Assembly: GCA_002737105.1 (NCBI GenBank)
Contig: NSHO01000019.1
Coordinates: 1 to 17,282 of the forward strand
Source of the DNA: Flavobacteriales bacterium
GTDB lineage: Bacteria; Bacteroidota; Bacteroidia; Flavobacteriales; Flavobacteriaceae
Direction of reading: 5' to 3'
Length of the DNA stretch: 17,282 nt
Both the position numbers and the translations under genes were made by a program. The notes under the pieces are model-generated. The model searched no databases. It saw only the letters and a list, made by a program, of their open reading frames with translations, and was not told where the DNA came from. Below are positions 7,761-16,437 of this stretch, in pieces; the stretch's first letter is position 1; each line of letters starts with the position of its first letter.

Positions 7761-9629
7761 TTATTTTTTGGGAAATATATTATCATCTTTTTTTACATCT
7801 GCCATCAAATCACTGGAATCAATAATTACTGATTTTACTGCGCCATTTTCAGCATTAGTATCAAAAGTATATCTTGGTATCGCCCAATCCCATCCTGATA
7901 AAACGTTTCTTTTTAATTTATATGGATTTGCCTTTTCCCATCGCATTAAAGTATTTGGAATATAAAAATATTCTTTAGTTCCGTTTTCAAATTCAACAAT
8001 TACATCAATTGGCATAGGCATTCTTCCTTTTCTTTCTAAAACAATGGTATTTTTTTCTACCGATTTAATAGCATAATCAATCGTATTAATAGTTTGTGTC
8101 CATTCGTTTAAATACCAATCTAAATTAGCTCCCGAAATTTTCTCAGCAGTTCGCTTAATATCATTTGGTGTTGGATGTGTAAATTTATAATCCGAATAAT
8201 ATTTTTTGATGGTTTTATCCAAATTTTCTTTTCCAATAATATAACCCAATTGAGCTAAAAATATTTCACCTTTACTGTAAGCTCCAATTCCGTATGATTG
8301 ATTAAAATCATATCTATCCGCGTGAGTAGTTAAAGGTTGTTCTTTAGCTGAATTGGCTAAAAAAACATAGTTTTTATACGAATCCGCAAACGGACTTTCT
8401 GGTTCTTTTGGAGGCAATATTTCATTCATAGCTAAATCAGATATGTAAGAAGTAAAGCCTTCATCCATCCAACAATGTTTGGATTCATTTGTGGCTAAAA
8501 TATGTTGGAACCAACTATGTGCAAATTCGTGAGCTGTTACACCAACTAAACTTTCATAGCTTCTATTTCCAGTAATTAAGGTACACATCGCATATTCCAT
8601 ACCGCCATCTCCACCTTGAATAATAGAATATTGTTTGTACGGATATTTTCCAACGTTTTTGTTGAAATAGGATAATAATTCAGCTGTTTTAGGTTGCAAT
8701 TTTTTCCAATTCTCTAAATTTTCCTTCTTGTTTTTATAGAAAAAGTGTAATTCCGTTTCGTTTTCACCCATAATTTTATCGTGAATGTATTCTGGATCTG
8801 CTCCCCATGCAAAATCATGCACATTTGGTGCAATGAAATGCCAAGTTAACATTTTAGTTTTCTTCGGATAAGCAATAACAACTCCTAAGTCTTCATACCC
8901 TTTTCCAATTTCATTTTTATTTTGAAGATAACCCGAGCTTCCGATGGTATAGTCTTTATCAATAGTAATTTTTACGTCGAAATTTCCCCAAACACCATGA
9001 AATTCTCTAGAAATATAAGTATCTGCATGCCATCCTTCAAAATCATATTCTGCCATTTTAGGGTACCATTGTGTCATAGAAAGCGCTACATTTTCTTCTG
9101 AATTTCTTCCCGATCGACGAATTTGTAAAGGTACTTGCCCATCAAAATCTAGAGTAAAAGTTGAACTTGATTTAGGTAAAATTACTTGAGGCAAAGTAAC
9201 TTCTAACACAGTTCCTACTACTCTACTTTGTGCTTCAACACCATTTTGTTTGAAATTTGACACTACTAAATATCCAATTTCATTTGGTTTTAATGTGCTA
9301 ATTTTACTCTCTTTAATTTCTTTATTATCCTTTGTGAATTTTCGCACCATACGTTTGTCTGGATCTGTAATGGTTTGCAACCTAATATCCATTGCACTAC
9401 CTGGCTGAAAAGCGTTCGGATACAAATGGAAAAACACTTTCTTTAAAGTATCTGGTGAATTATTAGTATAAACCAATTCCTGACTTCCTTTATACTGGTA
9501 ATTCTTAACATCCATATTCACATTCATTTTATAATCAACATGTTGTTGCCAATATCCTGAATTTGGATTGTGTTGTGCGAAGGAAATTCCTGTTAAAAGA
9601 ATTAAAAAATGTTTAAATGTATTTTTCAT
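7761..9629 (-). CDS. Secreted M1-family metallopeptidase (aminopeptidase)
   Basis: A 622-residue zinc peptidase with an N-terminal signal peptide (KNTFKHFLILLTGISFAQ, cleavage near residue 19), so probably periplasmic or outer-surface. The N-terminal beta-rich domain leads into the gluzincin core. The core shows substrate-anchoring GGMEY (342-346), HEFAH with H367, E368 and H371, and the third zinc ligand E390 in WMDEGFTSY, exactly 19 residues after the second His. GAYSKGEIF downstream probably carries the catalytic tyrosine. Specificity cannot be read. The ATG at 9629 is preferred because it starts the signal peptide; an in-frame TTG at 9662 would prepend 11 residues and lies in the hairpin of the preceding gene. 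It follows the S8 peptidase gene, separated by a terminator-like hairpin. Confidence 0.93.
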   Translation of the reverse strand: MKNTFKHFLILLTGISFAQHNPNSGYWQQHVDYKMNVNMDVKNYQYKGSQELVYTNNSPDTLKKVFFHLYPNAFQPGSAMDIRLQTITDPDKRMVRKFTKDNKEIKESKISTLKPNEIGYLVVSNFKQNGVEAQSRVVGTVLEVTLPQVILPKSSSTFTLDFDGQVPLQIRRSGRNSEENVALSMTQWYPKMAEYDFEGWHADTYISREFHGVWGNFDVKITIDKDYTIGSSGYLQNKNEIGKGYEDLGVVIAYPKKTKMLTWHFIAPNVHDFAWGADPEYIHDKIMGENETELHFFYKNKKENLENWKKLQPKTAELLSYFNKNVGKYPYKQYSIIQGGDGGMEYAMCTLITGNRSYESLVGVTAHEFAHSWFQHILATNESKHCWMDEGFTSYISDLAMNEILPPKEPESPFADSYKNYVFLANSAKEQPLTTHADRYDFNQSYGIGAYSKGEIFLAQLGYIIGKENLDKTIKKYYSDYKFTHPTPNDIKRTAEKISGANLDWYLNEWTQTINTIDYAIKSVEKNTIVLERKGRMPMPIDVIVEFENGTKEYFYIPNTLMRWEKANPYKLKRNVLSGWDWAIPRYTFDTNAENGAVKSVIIDSSDLMADVKKDDNIFPKK

Positions 9630-9654
9630 TTGTAACTGTTTAATGTAAAAAGAA

Positions 9655-9692
9655 AACCACAAAGATAAACGACTACGTATCTCTTTGTGGTT
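9655..9692 (-). terminator. Hairpin terminator downstream of the S8 peptidase gene
   Basis: Arms AACCACAAAGA (9655-9665) and TCTTTGTGGTT (9682-9692) are perfect 11-base complements around a 16-base loop. The pairing could extend through GATA/TATC if a two-base bulge is allowed. In the direction of the S8 gene it is followed by TTTTCTTTTT. It lies 20 bases beyond that gene's stop and 26 bases before the M1 peptidase ATG. Confidence 0.7.
9660..9667 (-). promoter_or_regulatory. TATCTTTG box inside the terminator hairpin, upstream of the M1 gene
   Basis: The distal arm of the hairpin reads TATCTTTG on the minus strand, an exact TAnnTTTG match 31-38 bases upstream of the M1 peptidase ATG. The expected TTG about 20 bases further upstream is absent (the sequence there is AACCAC). 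It may be a coincidence imposed by the stem sequence. Confidence 0.3.
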
Positions 9693-9711
9693 ACTGTATG
9701 TTTTTGATGTT

Positions 9712-11310
9712 TTATTTTTTAGTCATTTTTTCAGCTATTAACAAAGCATTGTAAGCATTTACTATTTTTCCAGATTTAGACACTTCAGAAAAGTTAACCT
9801 TCTTTTTATCTTCACCTACAGAAATCATATTTCTTAATGATGTACCACTTTCCATAATAATTTGTTTTACTTCTGTAGCTGACAAACTTGGATAATACGA
9901 ACGCAGCAAAGCAGCTACACCCGCTACATTTGGCGAAGCCATTGAAGTACCTTGCAAATATTCGTAGGTATTTAAAGGAGTGGATGCGTAAATTTTTTCA
10001 CCAGGTGCAAAAATATCAACATTATTTTTTCCATAATTTGAAAAAGAAGCTACCATTTTAGACCCATAATCTGGAGTAAGTGCGCCAATAATTAAAACGT
10101 TATCAGCAAATTCAGGAGAACCATCATACGTGTCATTTGGATATTTATTCGTTACATCTAAATCATATGATTCGTTTCCTGCAGCAATTACTACAAGTAC
10201 ATCTTTAGATGCCGCATATTTTATGGCATCTATAACCCATTCTTTGTTTTGAGAAAAATATTTTCCAAAAGAACCATTGATTACTTTTGCACCATTATCT
10301 ACTGCATAACGAATTCCTAAAGCAATATCTTTATCGTATTCATCACCATCAGGAACCGCTCGAACTGCCATAATTGAAACAACAGAGCTTGCTACTCCAT
10401 CGCCACCTTTTTTATTGCCTCTAACTTGAGCTACAATGCCTGCAACATGTGTACCATGTTTTGCTTCTTTTGGCTCTGGACCTACTACATTATTGTTACC
10501 GTATTTTGTATCTTTAATATCTTCAGGATTATCGCCAACTATTTTTCTACCATCGTATGCTACATTCAAATTATAATTTAATTGCCCATAAACATGGTCT
10601 TTAAAATCAATAATTTCTTTATCAAAATCAGCTTTAGTCATTCCAGTTAAAAACTGAGAAAACATCGCTTTTGCTTGTAACAAACTTTGATCTTTAGTTT
10701 CAATTTTTTTAACTTCCTCTAGGGTAAAGTTATCTTTTTTTAGGTGAGATTTAATTAATTTCTCAGCATTTAAAATCATATCTAATTGCTGCTTATCTTT
10801 TTGCAGTCCTTTAATTTCTTCTTCTAATTTAGCTTTTGCTCTTTCATAATCAGGTGTGTTTGGCCCTTTTTTTACAATACGAGTCATTTCTAATTGTTCA
10901 TGAACAGCATCGCCTAAAAAGTTCCAACCATGAATATCATCAACATATTCATTATTATCATCGTCAATATTATTACCAGCAATTTCTTTTGGATTGGTCC
11001 AAATAACAGATTTTAAATCTTCGTGATTAATATCCACACCAGAATCTATAATCGCAACAATTACTTTATGAAGTTTTACTCCTTTTAATACTTCTGCATA
11101 TGCTTTATCCACACTCATACCTGGCACCGTATCTTTCACTAAATCTAAATGACTCCAACGCTGTAAATCTTTTTCTTTTAATGGTGTGGTTTTTAATGGC
11201 ATTCTATCAATATTTGCAACCGGAGTTGAAATCATTTTGGCCGATCCGCATCCAGATAAAACAAGCGCAATAGCAAGTGATAGGCATAAAGGTTTACATT
11301 GAATTTTCAT
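9712..11310 (-). CDS. S8 (subtilisin-like) serine peptidase, lipoprotein
   Basis: A 532-residue peptidase with a lipoprotein signal ending L-S-G-C (lipidated Cys21), so exported and membrane anchored. The catalytic triad is complete: D89 in AIIDSG, H285 in KHGTH, S456 in GTSMASP, with the oxyanion N379 in AAGN. The Asp-His spacing of 196 residues is far larger than in subtilisin (about 32). The extra part (about 130-275) is charged and helical, with a likely coiled coil around 150-205. Inserts of this kind occur in Bacteroidota S8 peptidases. No type IX C-terminal domain is present; the chain ends with a helical VNAYNALLIAEKMTKK. The ATG at 11310 gives the lipoprotein signal. The next gene on this strand is the M1 peptidase, which suggests a role in protein degradation at the envelope. 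Confidence 0.93.
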   Translation of the reverse strand: MKIQCKPLCLSLAIALVLSGCGSAKMISTPVANIDRMPLKTTPLKEKDLQRWSHLDLVKDTVPGMSVDKAYAEVLKGVKLHKVIVAIIDSGVDINHEDLKSVIWTNPKEIAGNNIDDDNNEYVDDIHGWNFLGDAVHEQLEMTRIVKKGPNTPDYERAKAKLEEEIKGLQKDKQQLDMILNAEKLIKSHLKKDNFTLEEVKKIETKDQSLLQAKAMFSQFLTGMTKADFDKEIIDFKDHVYGQLNYNLNVAYDGRKIVGDNPEDIKDTKYGNNNVVGPEPKEAKHGTHVAGIVAQVRGNKKGGDGVASSVVSIMAVRAVPDGDEYDKDIALGIRYAVDNGAKVINGSFGKYFSQNKEWVIDAIKYAASKDVLVVIAAGNESYDLDVTNKYPNDTYDGSPEFADNVLIIGALTPDYGSKMVASFSNYGKNNVDIFAPGEKIYASTPLNTYEYLQGTSMASPNVAGVAALLRSYYPSLSATEVKQIIMESGTSLRNMISVGEDKKKVNFSEVSKSGKIVNAYNALLIAEKMTKK

Positions 11311-11378
11311 ATAAGTATAAATATATTTTTGTTATTAGTACTTTTTTCAAAAGGTTTGTTACAAGTTAAAATTGGATG

Positions 11379-12236
11379 TTAAAAAATATCTTCAAATCTA
11401 AATACTTCTTTTAATCGTACTCCTTTTTCTGTTTTTTCAACAGTGATAATTTGATTATGAGCATCGTGTTCTAAAAACAAATAGTAATTATTTTCTGCAG
11501 CTGCATTCATAAATTTTGCTTTTTCATCCAAAGTTAAAAGCGGTCTTGTATCGTATCCCATAACATACGGAATAGGAATATGACCTGCTGTTGCTAATAA
11601 ATCTGCACAAAAAACAATTGTTTTTCCTTTATAATTAATGTGTGGAAGCATTTGTTTTTCGGTATGTCCATCTGCAAAAAAGATGCCAAAATCTAAATCA
11701 GAATTGCTTAAAAAATCACTTTCAGTGTGATTAATAAATTTTAACTGACCGCTTTCTTGCATAGGTAAAATATTTTCATGCAAAAAAGAAGCTTTTTCAC
11801 GAGAATTAGGTTGGGTTGCCCATTCCCAATGATTTTTATTTGTCCAAAAATTAGCGTTTTTAAACGCCACTTCATAACCTGTTTTATCCTTATTCCAATT
11901 TACAGAACCACCACAATGATCAAAATGCAAATGTGTCATAAAAACATCTGTAATATCGTCTTTATGAAATCCGAGTTTCGATAAAGACTTATTCAAACTT
12001 TCATGGCCCCAAAGAGAATAATAACCAAAAAACTTATCGGATTGTTTGTTTCCCATTCCGGTATCAATTAAAGTAAGCCTATTTCCATCTTCAATTAGCA
12101 AACATCTGGCAGCAATATCAATCAAATTATTGGCATCTGCAGGATTGGTTTTGTTCCAAATAGTCTTAGGAACTACGCCAAACATAGCGCCGCCGTCTAA
12201 CTTAAAATTCCCTGCTTCAATTGGGTATAATTTCAT
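11379..12236 (-). CDS. Metallo-beta-lactamase-fold hydrolase
   Basis: A 285-residue protein with no signal peptide, so probably cytosolic. The binuclear metal site motif H-x-H-x-D-H is intact at 102-107 (THLHFDHCGG). It is preceded by LIDTGMG (57-62) and followed by an ADGHTEKQ histidine, the bridging aspartate in VFCADLLA and a final LEHDAHN histidine. This arrangement is that of the MBL hydrolase branch that includes lactonases and various hydrolases. The substrate cannot be told; an N-acyl-homoserine lactonase assignment would be over-interpretation. The ATG at 12236 fits MKLYPIEAGNFKLDGG. It lies 68 bases upstream of the S8 gene on the same strand and is divergent from the SUF operon across 174 bases. 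Confidence 0.88.
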   Translation of the reverse strand: MKLYPIEAGNFKLDGGAMFGVVPKTIWNKTNPADANNLIDIAARCLLIEDGNRLTLIDTGMGNKQSDKFFGYYSLWGHESLNKSLSKLGFHKDDITDVFMTHLHFDHCGGSVNWNKDKTGYEVAFKNANFWTNKNHWEWATQPNSREKASFLHENILPMQESGQLKFINHTESDFLSNSDLDFGIFFADGHTEKQMLPHINYKGKTIVFCADLLATAGHIPIPYVMGYDTRPLLTLDEKAKFMNAAAENNYYLFLEHDAHNQIITVEKTEKGVRLKEVFRFEDIF

Positions 12237-12317
12237 AAATATTATTTTTTGCCAAATTACAAAATTTTCAATAAAGGAAAACTATGAAAATATAAGTTAT
12301 AAAAATGTTATCAAACC

Positions 12318-12347
12318 TTGTAAAAAGTTTTTTATGGTTTATCTTTG
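12318..12347 (+). promoter_or_regulatory. Bacteroidota-type promoter of the SUF operon
   Basis: TTG at 12318-12320, a 19-base spacer, then TATCTTTG at 12340-12347. This matches the TTG-N19-21-TAnnTTTG promoter of Bacteroidota at every defined position. Initiation would fall a few bases beyond 12350, giving a leader of about 55-60 bases before the HesB/IscA-like gene. I saw no clear regulator site (for example an Fe-S regulator palindrome) around it. It lies in the spacer shared with the divergent MBL hydrolase gene. Confidence 0.75.
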
Positions 12348-12410
12348 CATTATTAATTTAGACAAAATCAAAATAAAGAATACGAAACAAATATAATTAA
12401 TAACTAAGTT

Positions 12411-12740
12411 ATGATAAAAGTATCTGAATCTGCGAGTAAAAAAATAATCAATATGATGGAAGAAGAAGGTTTTGATGCTACTACTGATTATGTTCGTGTG
12501 GGCGTAAAAAGCGGTGGTTGTTCTGGGCTTTCTTATGAGTTAAAATTTGATAAGGAATTAGGTGAAAATGATAAAGTTTTTGAGGATAGCAACGTAAAAA
12601 TTGCTGTTGAAAAAAAATCGTTTTTGTATTTAGCAGGAACTATATTAGAATTCTCAGGAGGTTTAAACGGAAAAGGGTTTGTTTTTAACAATCCAAATGC
12701 ACAAAGAACATGTGGGTGCGGGGAAAGTTTTTCGCTTTAA
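12411..12740 (+). CDS. A-type iron-sulfur carrier (HesB/IscA/SufA family)
   Basis: A 109-residue carrier that would accept Fe-S clusters from the SufBCD scaffold and deliver them to apo-proteins in the cytosol. The three ligand cysteines of the family are all present: C37 in KSGGCSGL, and C101 and C103 in the terminal CGCGESFSL. Length and C-terminal position of the CGC motif are typical. As the first gene of the suf cluster it does the job of SufA, but the protein alone does not separate SufA from IscA, so no symbol is given. The ATG at 12411 begins MIKVSESASKKI. It is 66 bases upstream of sufB with no intervening terminator. Confidence 0.93.
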   Translation: MIKVSESASKKIINMMEEEGFDATTDYVRVGVKSGGCSGLSYELKFDKELGENDKVFEDSNVKIAVEKKSFLYLAGTILEFSGGLNGKGFVFNNPNAQRTCGCGESFSL

Positions 12741-12806
12741 AATAAAGTTATAAGTTAAAATAACAACCAAATTATTAAACTTTTGACTTAAAAATTTCAA
12801 TAAAAA

Positions 12807-14255
12807 ATGAGTAAATACACAGAAGACGATTTAAAAGTCGAATTAGAAAATAAAGAATACGAATACGGATTTTACACTGAATTAGAATCCGAAACGTTTC
12901 CTATTGGTTTAAATGAAGACATTGTGCGTGCGATTTCTAAAAAGAAAAACGAGCCGCAATGGATGACCGATTGGCGTTTGGAAGCATTCGCCGCATGGAA
13001 AGAAATGGAAGAACCTGAATGGGCAAATGTTAAGTATAGAAAACCCGATTTTCAAGCCATAGCTTATTATTCGGCACCAAAAAAATCAGATCCAAATAAA
13101 ACATTAGACGATGTAGATGCGGAATTATTAGAAATGTATAAAAAGTTAGGTATTTCTATTGACGAGCAGAAAAAAATGAATAATGTGGCAATGGATATTG
13201 TAGTAGATTCTGTTTCAGTAGCCACTACATTCAAAAAAACATTAGGCGAAAAAGGGATTATTTTTTGCCCTATTTCCGATGCTATTCAGGAACATCCTGA
13301 ATTAGTTAAGAAATATTTAGGAACTATTGTGCCGCAAAAAGATAATTTTTATGCCGCTTTAAATTCAGCCGTTTTCTCTGATGGAAGTTTTTGTTATATT
13401 CCAAAAGGCGTGAAATGTCCGATGGAATTGTCGACTTATTTTAGAATCAATCAAGGTGGAACGGGACAGTTTGAAAGAACCTTATTAATTGCTGATGAAG
13501 GTAGTTATGTATCTTACCTAGAGGGCTGTACGGCTCCAAGTCGTGATGAAAATCAATTGCACGCTGCAGTTGTAGAATTAATTGCTTTAGATGATGCCGA
13601 AATAAAATATTCTACTGTTCAAAACTGGTATCCTGGAAATAAAGAGGGAAAAGGTGGTGTTTTTAATTTTGTAACCAAAAGAGGTTTGTGTGAAAAAAAT
13701 GCAAAAATATCTTGGACACAAGTTGAAACAGGTTCTGCCGTAACTTGGAAATATCCATCTTGCATTTTAAAAGGTGATAATTCTATTGGTGAATTCTACT
13801 CTATAGCTGTTACAAATAATTTTCAGCAAGCGGATACGGGAACAAAAATGATTCATTTAGGTAAAAATACCAAATCAACCATTATTTCAAAAGGAATTTC
13901 AGCTGGAAAATCGCAAAATAGTTACCGTGGATTGGTTCAAATAAGTAAAAACGCTGATAATGCCCGAAACTTTTCACAATGTGATAGTTTACTTATGGGT
14001 AATAATTGCGGTGCACATACATTTCCTTATATAGAAAGTAAAAATACCAGTGCAAAAATAGAACACGAAGCCACCACATCTAAAATCGGAGAAGATCAAG
14101 TCTTTTATTGCAACCAAAGAGGTATTCCAACTGAAAAAGCAATTGCTTTAATTGTAAATGGTTTCAGTAAAGAAGTCTTGAATAAATTACCAATGGAATT
14201 TGCTGTGGAAGCTCAAAAATTATTGGAAATAAGTTTAGAAGGATCAGTAGGATAA
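12807..14255 (+). CDS. sufB: Fe-S cluster assembly scaffold SufB
   Basis: A 482-residue subunit of the SufBC2D scaffold, the site of cluster assembly in the cytosol. Its parallel beta-helix core contains the family landmarks [20 protein letters not shown] (Cys241) and [17 protein letters not shown], with Cys401 as the probable cluster or sulfur-transfer cysteine. These are followed by [20 protein letters not shown] with conserved glutamates. The N-terminal [13 protein letters not shown] stretch (49-61) is also typical. Length is normal. The 66-base gap to the carrier gene and 35-base gap to sufC indicate a single transcript. Substrate sulfur would come from SufS with SufE or SufU, which are not in the window. 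Confidence 0.97.
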   Translation: MSKYTEDDLKVELENKEYEYGFYTELESETFPIGLNEDIVRAISKKKNEPQWMTDWRLEAFAAWKEMEEPEWANVKYRKPDFQAIAYYSAPKKSDPNKTLDDVDAELLEMYKKLGISIDEQKKMNNVAMDIVVDSVSVATTFKKTLGEKGIIFCPISDAIQEHPELVKKYLGTIVPQKDNFYAALNSAVFSDGSFCYIPKGVKCPMELSTYFRINQGGTGQFERTLLIADEGSYVSYLEGCTAPSRDENQLHAAVVELIALDDAEIKYSTVQNWYPGNKEGKGGVFNFVTKRGLCEKNAKISWTQVETGSAVTWKYPSCILKGDNSIGEFYSIAVTNNFQQADTGTKMIHLGKNTKSTIISKGISAGKSQNSYRGLVQISKNADNARNFSQCDSLLMGNNCGAHTFPYIESKNTSAKIEHEATTSKIGEDQVFYCNQRGIPTEKAIALIVNGFSKEVLNKLPMEFAVEAQKLLEISLEGSVG

Positions 14256-14290
14256 TCAAATATAAATCAGAATAAAAACACATTTATACA

Positions 14291-15055
14291 ATGTTACAAA
14301 TTAAAAACTTACACGCTTCAGTAGAAGACAAAGAAATATTAAAAGGAATTAATTTAGAAGTAAAAGCCGGAGAAGTTCATGCTATTATGGGTCCAAATGG
14401 TGCAGGAAAAAGTACACTTTCCTCCATAATTGCTGGAAACGAAAACTATAACGTAACTGCTGGTGAAATTTTATTAGAAGGTGAAAATATCTCCGAATTA
14501 GCTCCCGAAGAACGTGCACATAAAGGCGTTTTCTTATCTTTTCAGTATCCGGTAGAAATACCTGGTGTTTCTGTAACTAATTTTATGAAAACGGCTATTA
14601 ACGAATCGCGCAAAGCACGTGGACAAGAAGATATGCCTGCCAATGAAATGCTGAAATTAATCCGTGAAAAATCAGAATTATTAGAAATTGATAGAAAATT
14701 TTTATCTCGATCTTTAAATGAAGGTTTTTCTGGTGGAGAAAAAAAACGAAATGAAATTTTTCAAATGGCTATGTTGGAACCTAAATTAGCTATTCTTGAT
14801 GAAGCAGATTCTGGTTTAGATATCGATGCCTTACGAATTGTTGCCAACGGTGTAAACAAACTAAAAAACAAAAACAATGCTGTTTTAGTAATCACGCATT
14901 ACCAACGTTTATTAGATTACATTATTCCTGATTTTGTTCATGTTTTAATGGATGGGAAAATTGTAAAATCAGGAGACGCATCTTTAGCGCTAGAATTAGA
15001 AGAAAAAGGGTACGATTGGATTAAAAACGAAAAAGTCGAAAGTCAAAAGTCGTAA
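14291..15055 (+). CDS. sufC: Fe-S cluster assembly ATPase SufC
   Basis: A 254-residue ABC-type ATPase that drives conformational change in the SufBC2D complex. It has Walker A GPNGAGKST (34-42), Q-loop Q85, the SufC-specific signature FSGGEKKR (146-153), Walker B LAILDE (166-171), D-loop SGLD (174-177) and the H-switch H203 in VITHY. It has no membrane partner, as expected for SufC. The C terminus after YDWIKNE (KVESQKS) is encoded by a short AAAGTC repeat that also runs past the stop codon, so these last residues are probably a non-conserved tail. The ATG at 14291 opens MLQIKNLHASVEDKEIL. sufD starts 11 bases downstream. Confidence 0.97.
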   Translation: MLQIKNLHASVEDKEILKGINLEVKAGEVHAIMGPNGAGKSTLSSIIAGNENYNVTAGEILLEGENISELAPEERAHKGVFLSFQYPVEIPGVSVTNFMKTAINESRKARGQEDMPANEMLKLIREKSELLEIDRKFLSRSLNEGFSGGEKKRNEIFQMAMLEPKLAILDEADSGLDIDALRIVANGVNKLKNKNNAVLVITHYQRLLDYIIPDFVHVLMDGKIVKSGDASLALELEEKGYDWIKNEKVESQKS

Positions 15056-15059
15056 AGTC
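15032..15059 (+). repeat. Four-copy AAAGTC short repeat at the sufC/sufD junction
   Basis: AAAGTC occurs at 15032, 15039, 15046 and 15054, giving periods of 7, 7 and 8 bases. The spacer bases vary (G, A, GT). It spans the last codons and stop of sufC and most of the 11-base gap before sufD. Similar AAAGTC tracts are, from memory, frequent in intergenic DNA of Flavobacteria. Confidence 0.75.
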
Positions 15060-15066
15060 AACAAAA

Positions 15067-16386
15067 ATGGAATTAAAAGAAAAAATACTAGCGTCATTTA
15101 TGGCCTTTGAAGATAAAATTGTTGATGTAAATAATGAGTTACACGACATTAGAACTTCAGCTATAAAAAACTTTGAAGATAAAGGTTTCCCTTCCAAAAA
15201 GGAGGAGGCATGGAAATACACTTCGTTAAATGCCATTTTAAAAAATGATTTTAGTGTATTTGCAAAAAATGACAATACGGTAGAATTTGCAGATGTAAAA
15301 AAATACTTTTTAAATGAAGTTGATACATATAAAGTTGTATTTATTGACGGGAAATTTAGTTCTTACTTATCTTCAACTACTCATGATGGTTTAGATGTTT
15401 GTTTAATGTCATCGGCGTTAACCAAACCAAAATATAAAATGTATATTGACCAATATTTCAACAAAATTGCGAACATAGAAGATAGTTTAACTTCATTAAA
15501 CACTGCTTTTTCTCAAGAAGGCGCATATGTAAATATTCCTAAAAGCAAAGTGGTTGACAAACCTATTGAAATTTTATATTTTTCAACTGGCTCAGAAGCA
15601 GCGTTAATGACACAACCTCGAAATTTAATAATTGTAGGCGAAAATGCACATGTTCAAATTGTAGAACGCCATCAGAGTTTGAATAGCAATCCGGTTTTAA
15701 CAAATTCGGTAACAGAAATATTTGCTCAAAAACACGCTATAGTAGATTATTATAAAGTTCAAAATGATATACAAACTGCAAATTTAATTGACAATTCGTA
15801 CATTGCTCAAAAACAAGACAGTCATGTTTCGGTTCATACTTTCTCTTTTGGAGGAAACATTACTAGAAATAATTTAAATTTCTATCACCAAGGAGAACAT
15901 ATTGATTCTACTTTAAAAGGAATTACTATTATTGGCGACAAACAACATGTTGACCATTCTACTTTAGTGCAACACGCTACACCAAATTGTGAAAGCCATC
16001 AAAACTATAAAACCATTTTGGATGGAAATGCCACTGGTGTTTTTAATGGGAAAATTTTCGTAGAAAAAGAAGCGCAAAAAACAAATGCTTTTCAGCAAAA
16101 TAATAATATTTTATTAAGTGATAAAGCAACTATTAATGCTAAACCCCAATTGGAAATTTTTGCAGATGATGTAAAATGCTCACATGGATGCACTATTGGA
16201 CAGTTAGATGAAAGTGCCATGTTTTATATGCAACAACGTGGAATTGGAAAAAAAGAAGCCAAAGCATTATTGATGTACGCGTTTACAAGTGAAGTTACAA
16301 ATAGTGTAAAAATACCAGAACTAAGAAATAAAATTGCTCGAATTATAGCCGACAAATTAGGCGTAAATATGGGATTTGATTTGTAA
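15067..16386 (+). CDS. sufD: Fe-S cluster assembly protein SufD
   Basis: A 439-residue paralogue of SufB that completes the SufBC2D scaffold and contributes to iron acquisition. The N-terminal part has the SufD-type FPSKKEEAWKYTSLNAIL (about 41-58). The beta-helix core is followed by the signature DVKCSHGCTIGQLDESAMFY, with His373, the likely equivalent of the essential SufD histidine, after Cys371. The C terminus has RGIGKKEAKALLMYAF, shared by SufB and SufD helical domains. Length is normal for Bacteroidota. The ATG at 15067 lies 11 bases from the sufC stop, consistent with coupled expression. It is the last gene of the operon, 14 bases before a strong terminator. Confidence 0.96.
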   Translation: MELKEKILASFMAFEDKIVDVNNELHDIRTSAIKNFEDKGFPSKKEEAWKYTSLNAILKNDFSVFAKNDNTVEFADVKKYFLNEVDTYKVVFIDGKFSSYLSSTTHDGLDVCLMSSALTKPKYKMYIDQYFNKIANIEDSLTSLNTAFSQEGAYVNIPKSKVVDKPIEILYFSTGSEAALMTQPRNLIIVGENAHVQIVERHQSLNSNPVLTNSVTEIFAQKHAIVDYYKVQNDIQTANLIDNSYIAQKQDSHVSVHTFSFGGNITRNNLNFYHQGEHIDSTLKGITIIGDKQHVDHSTLVQHATPNCESHQNYKTILDGNATGVFNGKIFVEKEAQKTNAFQQNNNILLSDKATINAKPQLEIFADDVKCSHGCTIGQLDESAMFYMQQRGIGKKEAKALLMYAFTSEVTNSVKIPELRNKIARIIADKLGVNMGFDL

Positions 16387-16400
16387 AAAACAAAGCGCAA

Positions 16401-16437
16401 AAAAAGCAGTTTCAAAATAATGAAACTGCTTTTTTTT
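16401..16437. terminator. Bidirectional hairpin terminator between sufD and the GlmU-like gene
   Basis: Arms AGCAGTTTCA (16405-16414) and TGAAACTGCT (16421-16430) pair perfectly around an AAATAA loop. The stem is flanked by an A run (16399-16405) on the left and a T run (16430-16437) on the right, so it works in both directions. The T run includes the first bases of the convergent gene's stop triplet (16436-16438). This closes the SUF operon directly after sufD. Confidence 0.9.

Noticed and set aside
8617..8631. GGMEY instead of GxMEN in the M1 peptidase as an active-site defect
   Set aside because: The Tyr variant is, to my recollection, common in this branch of M1 enzymes, and the zinc ligands are all intact.
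9630..9662. Upstream TTG start for the M1 peptidase at 9662
   Set aside because: It lies inside the terminator hairpin of the S8 gene and puts 11 extra residues in front of a clean signal peptide that begins at the ATG at 9629.
11379..12236. MBL hydrolase as a quorum-quenching lactonase
   Set aside because: The HxHxDH fold motif is shared by many hydrolases, and no residue visible here is specific to AHL lactonases.
12046..12396. Plus-strand open frame of 116 codons overlapping the MBL gene start and the divergent spacer
   Set aside because: Most of it is antisense to the conserved MBL N terminus, and it runs through the SUF promoter. The translation resembles no protein.
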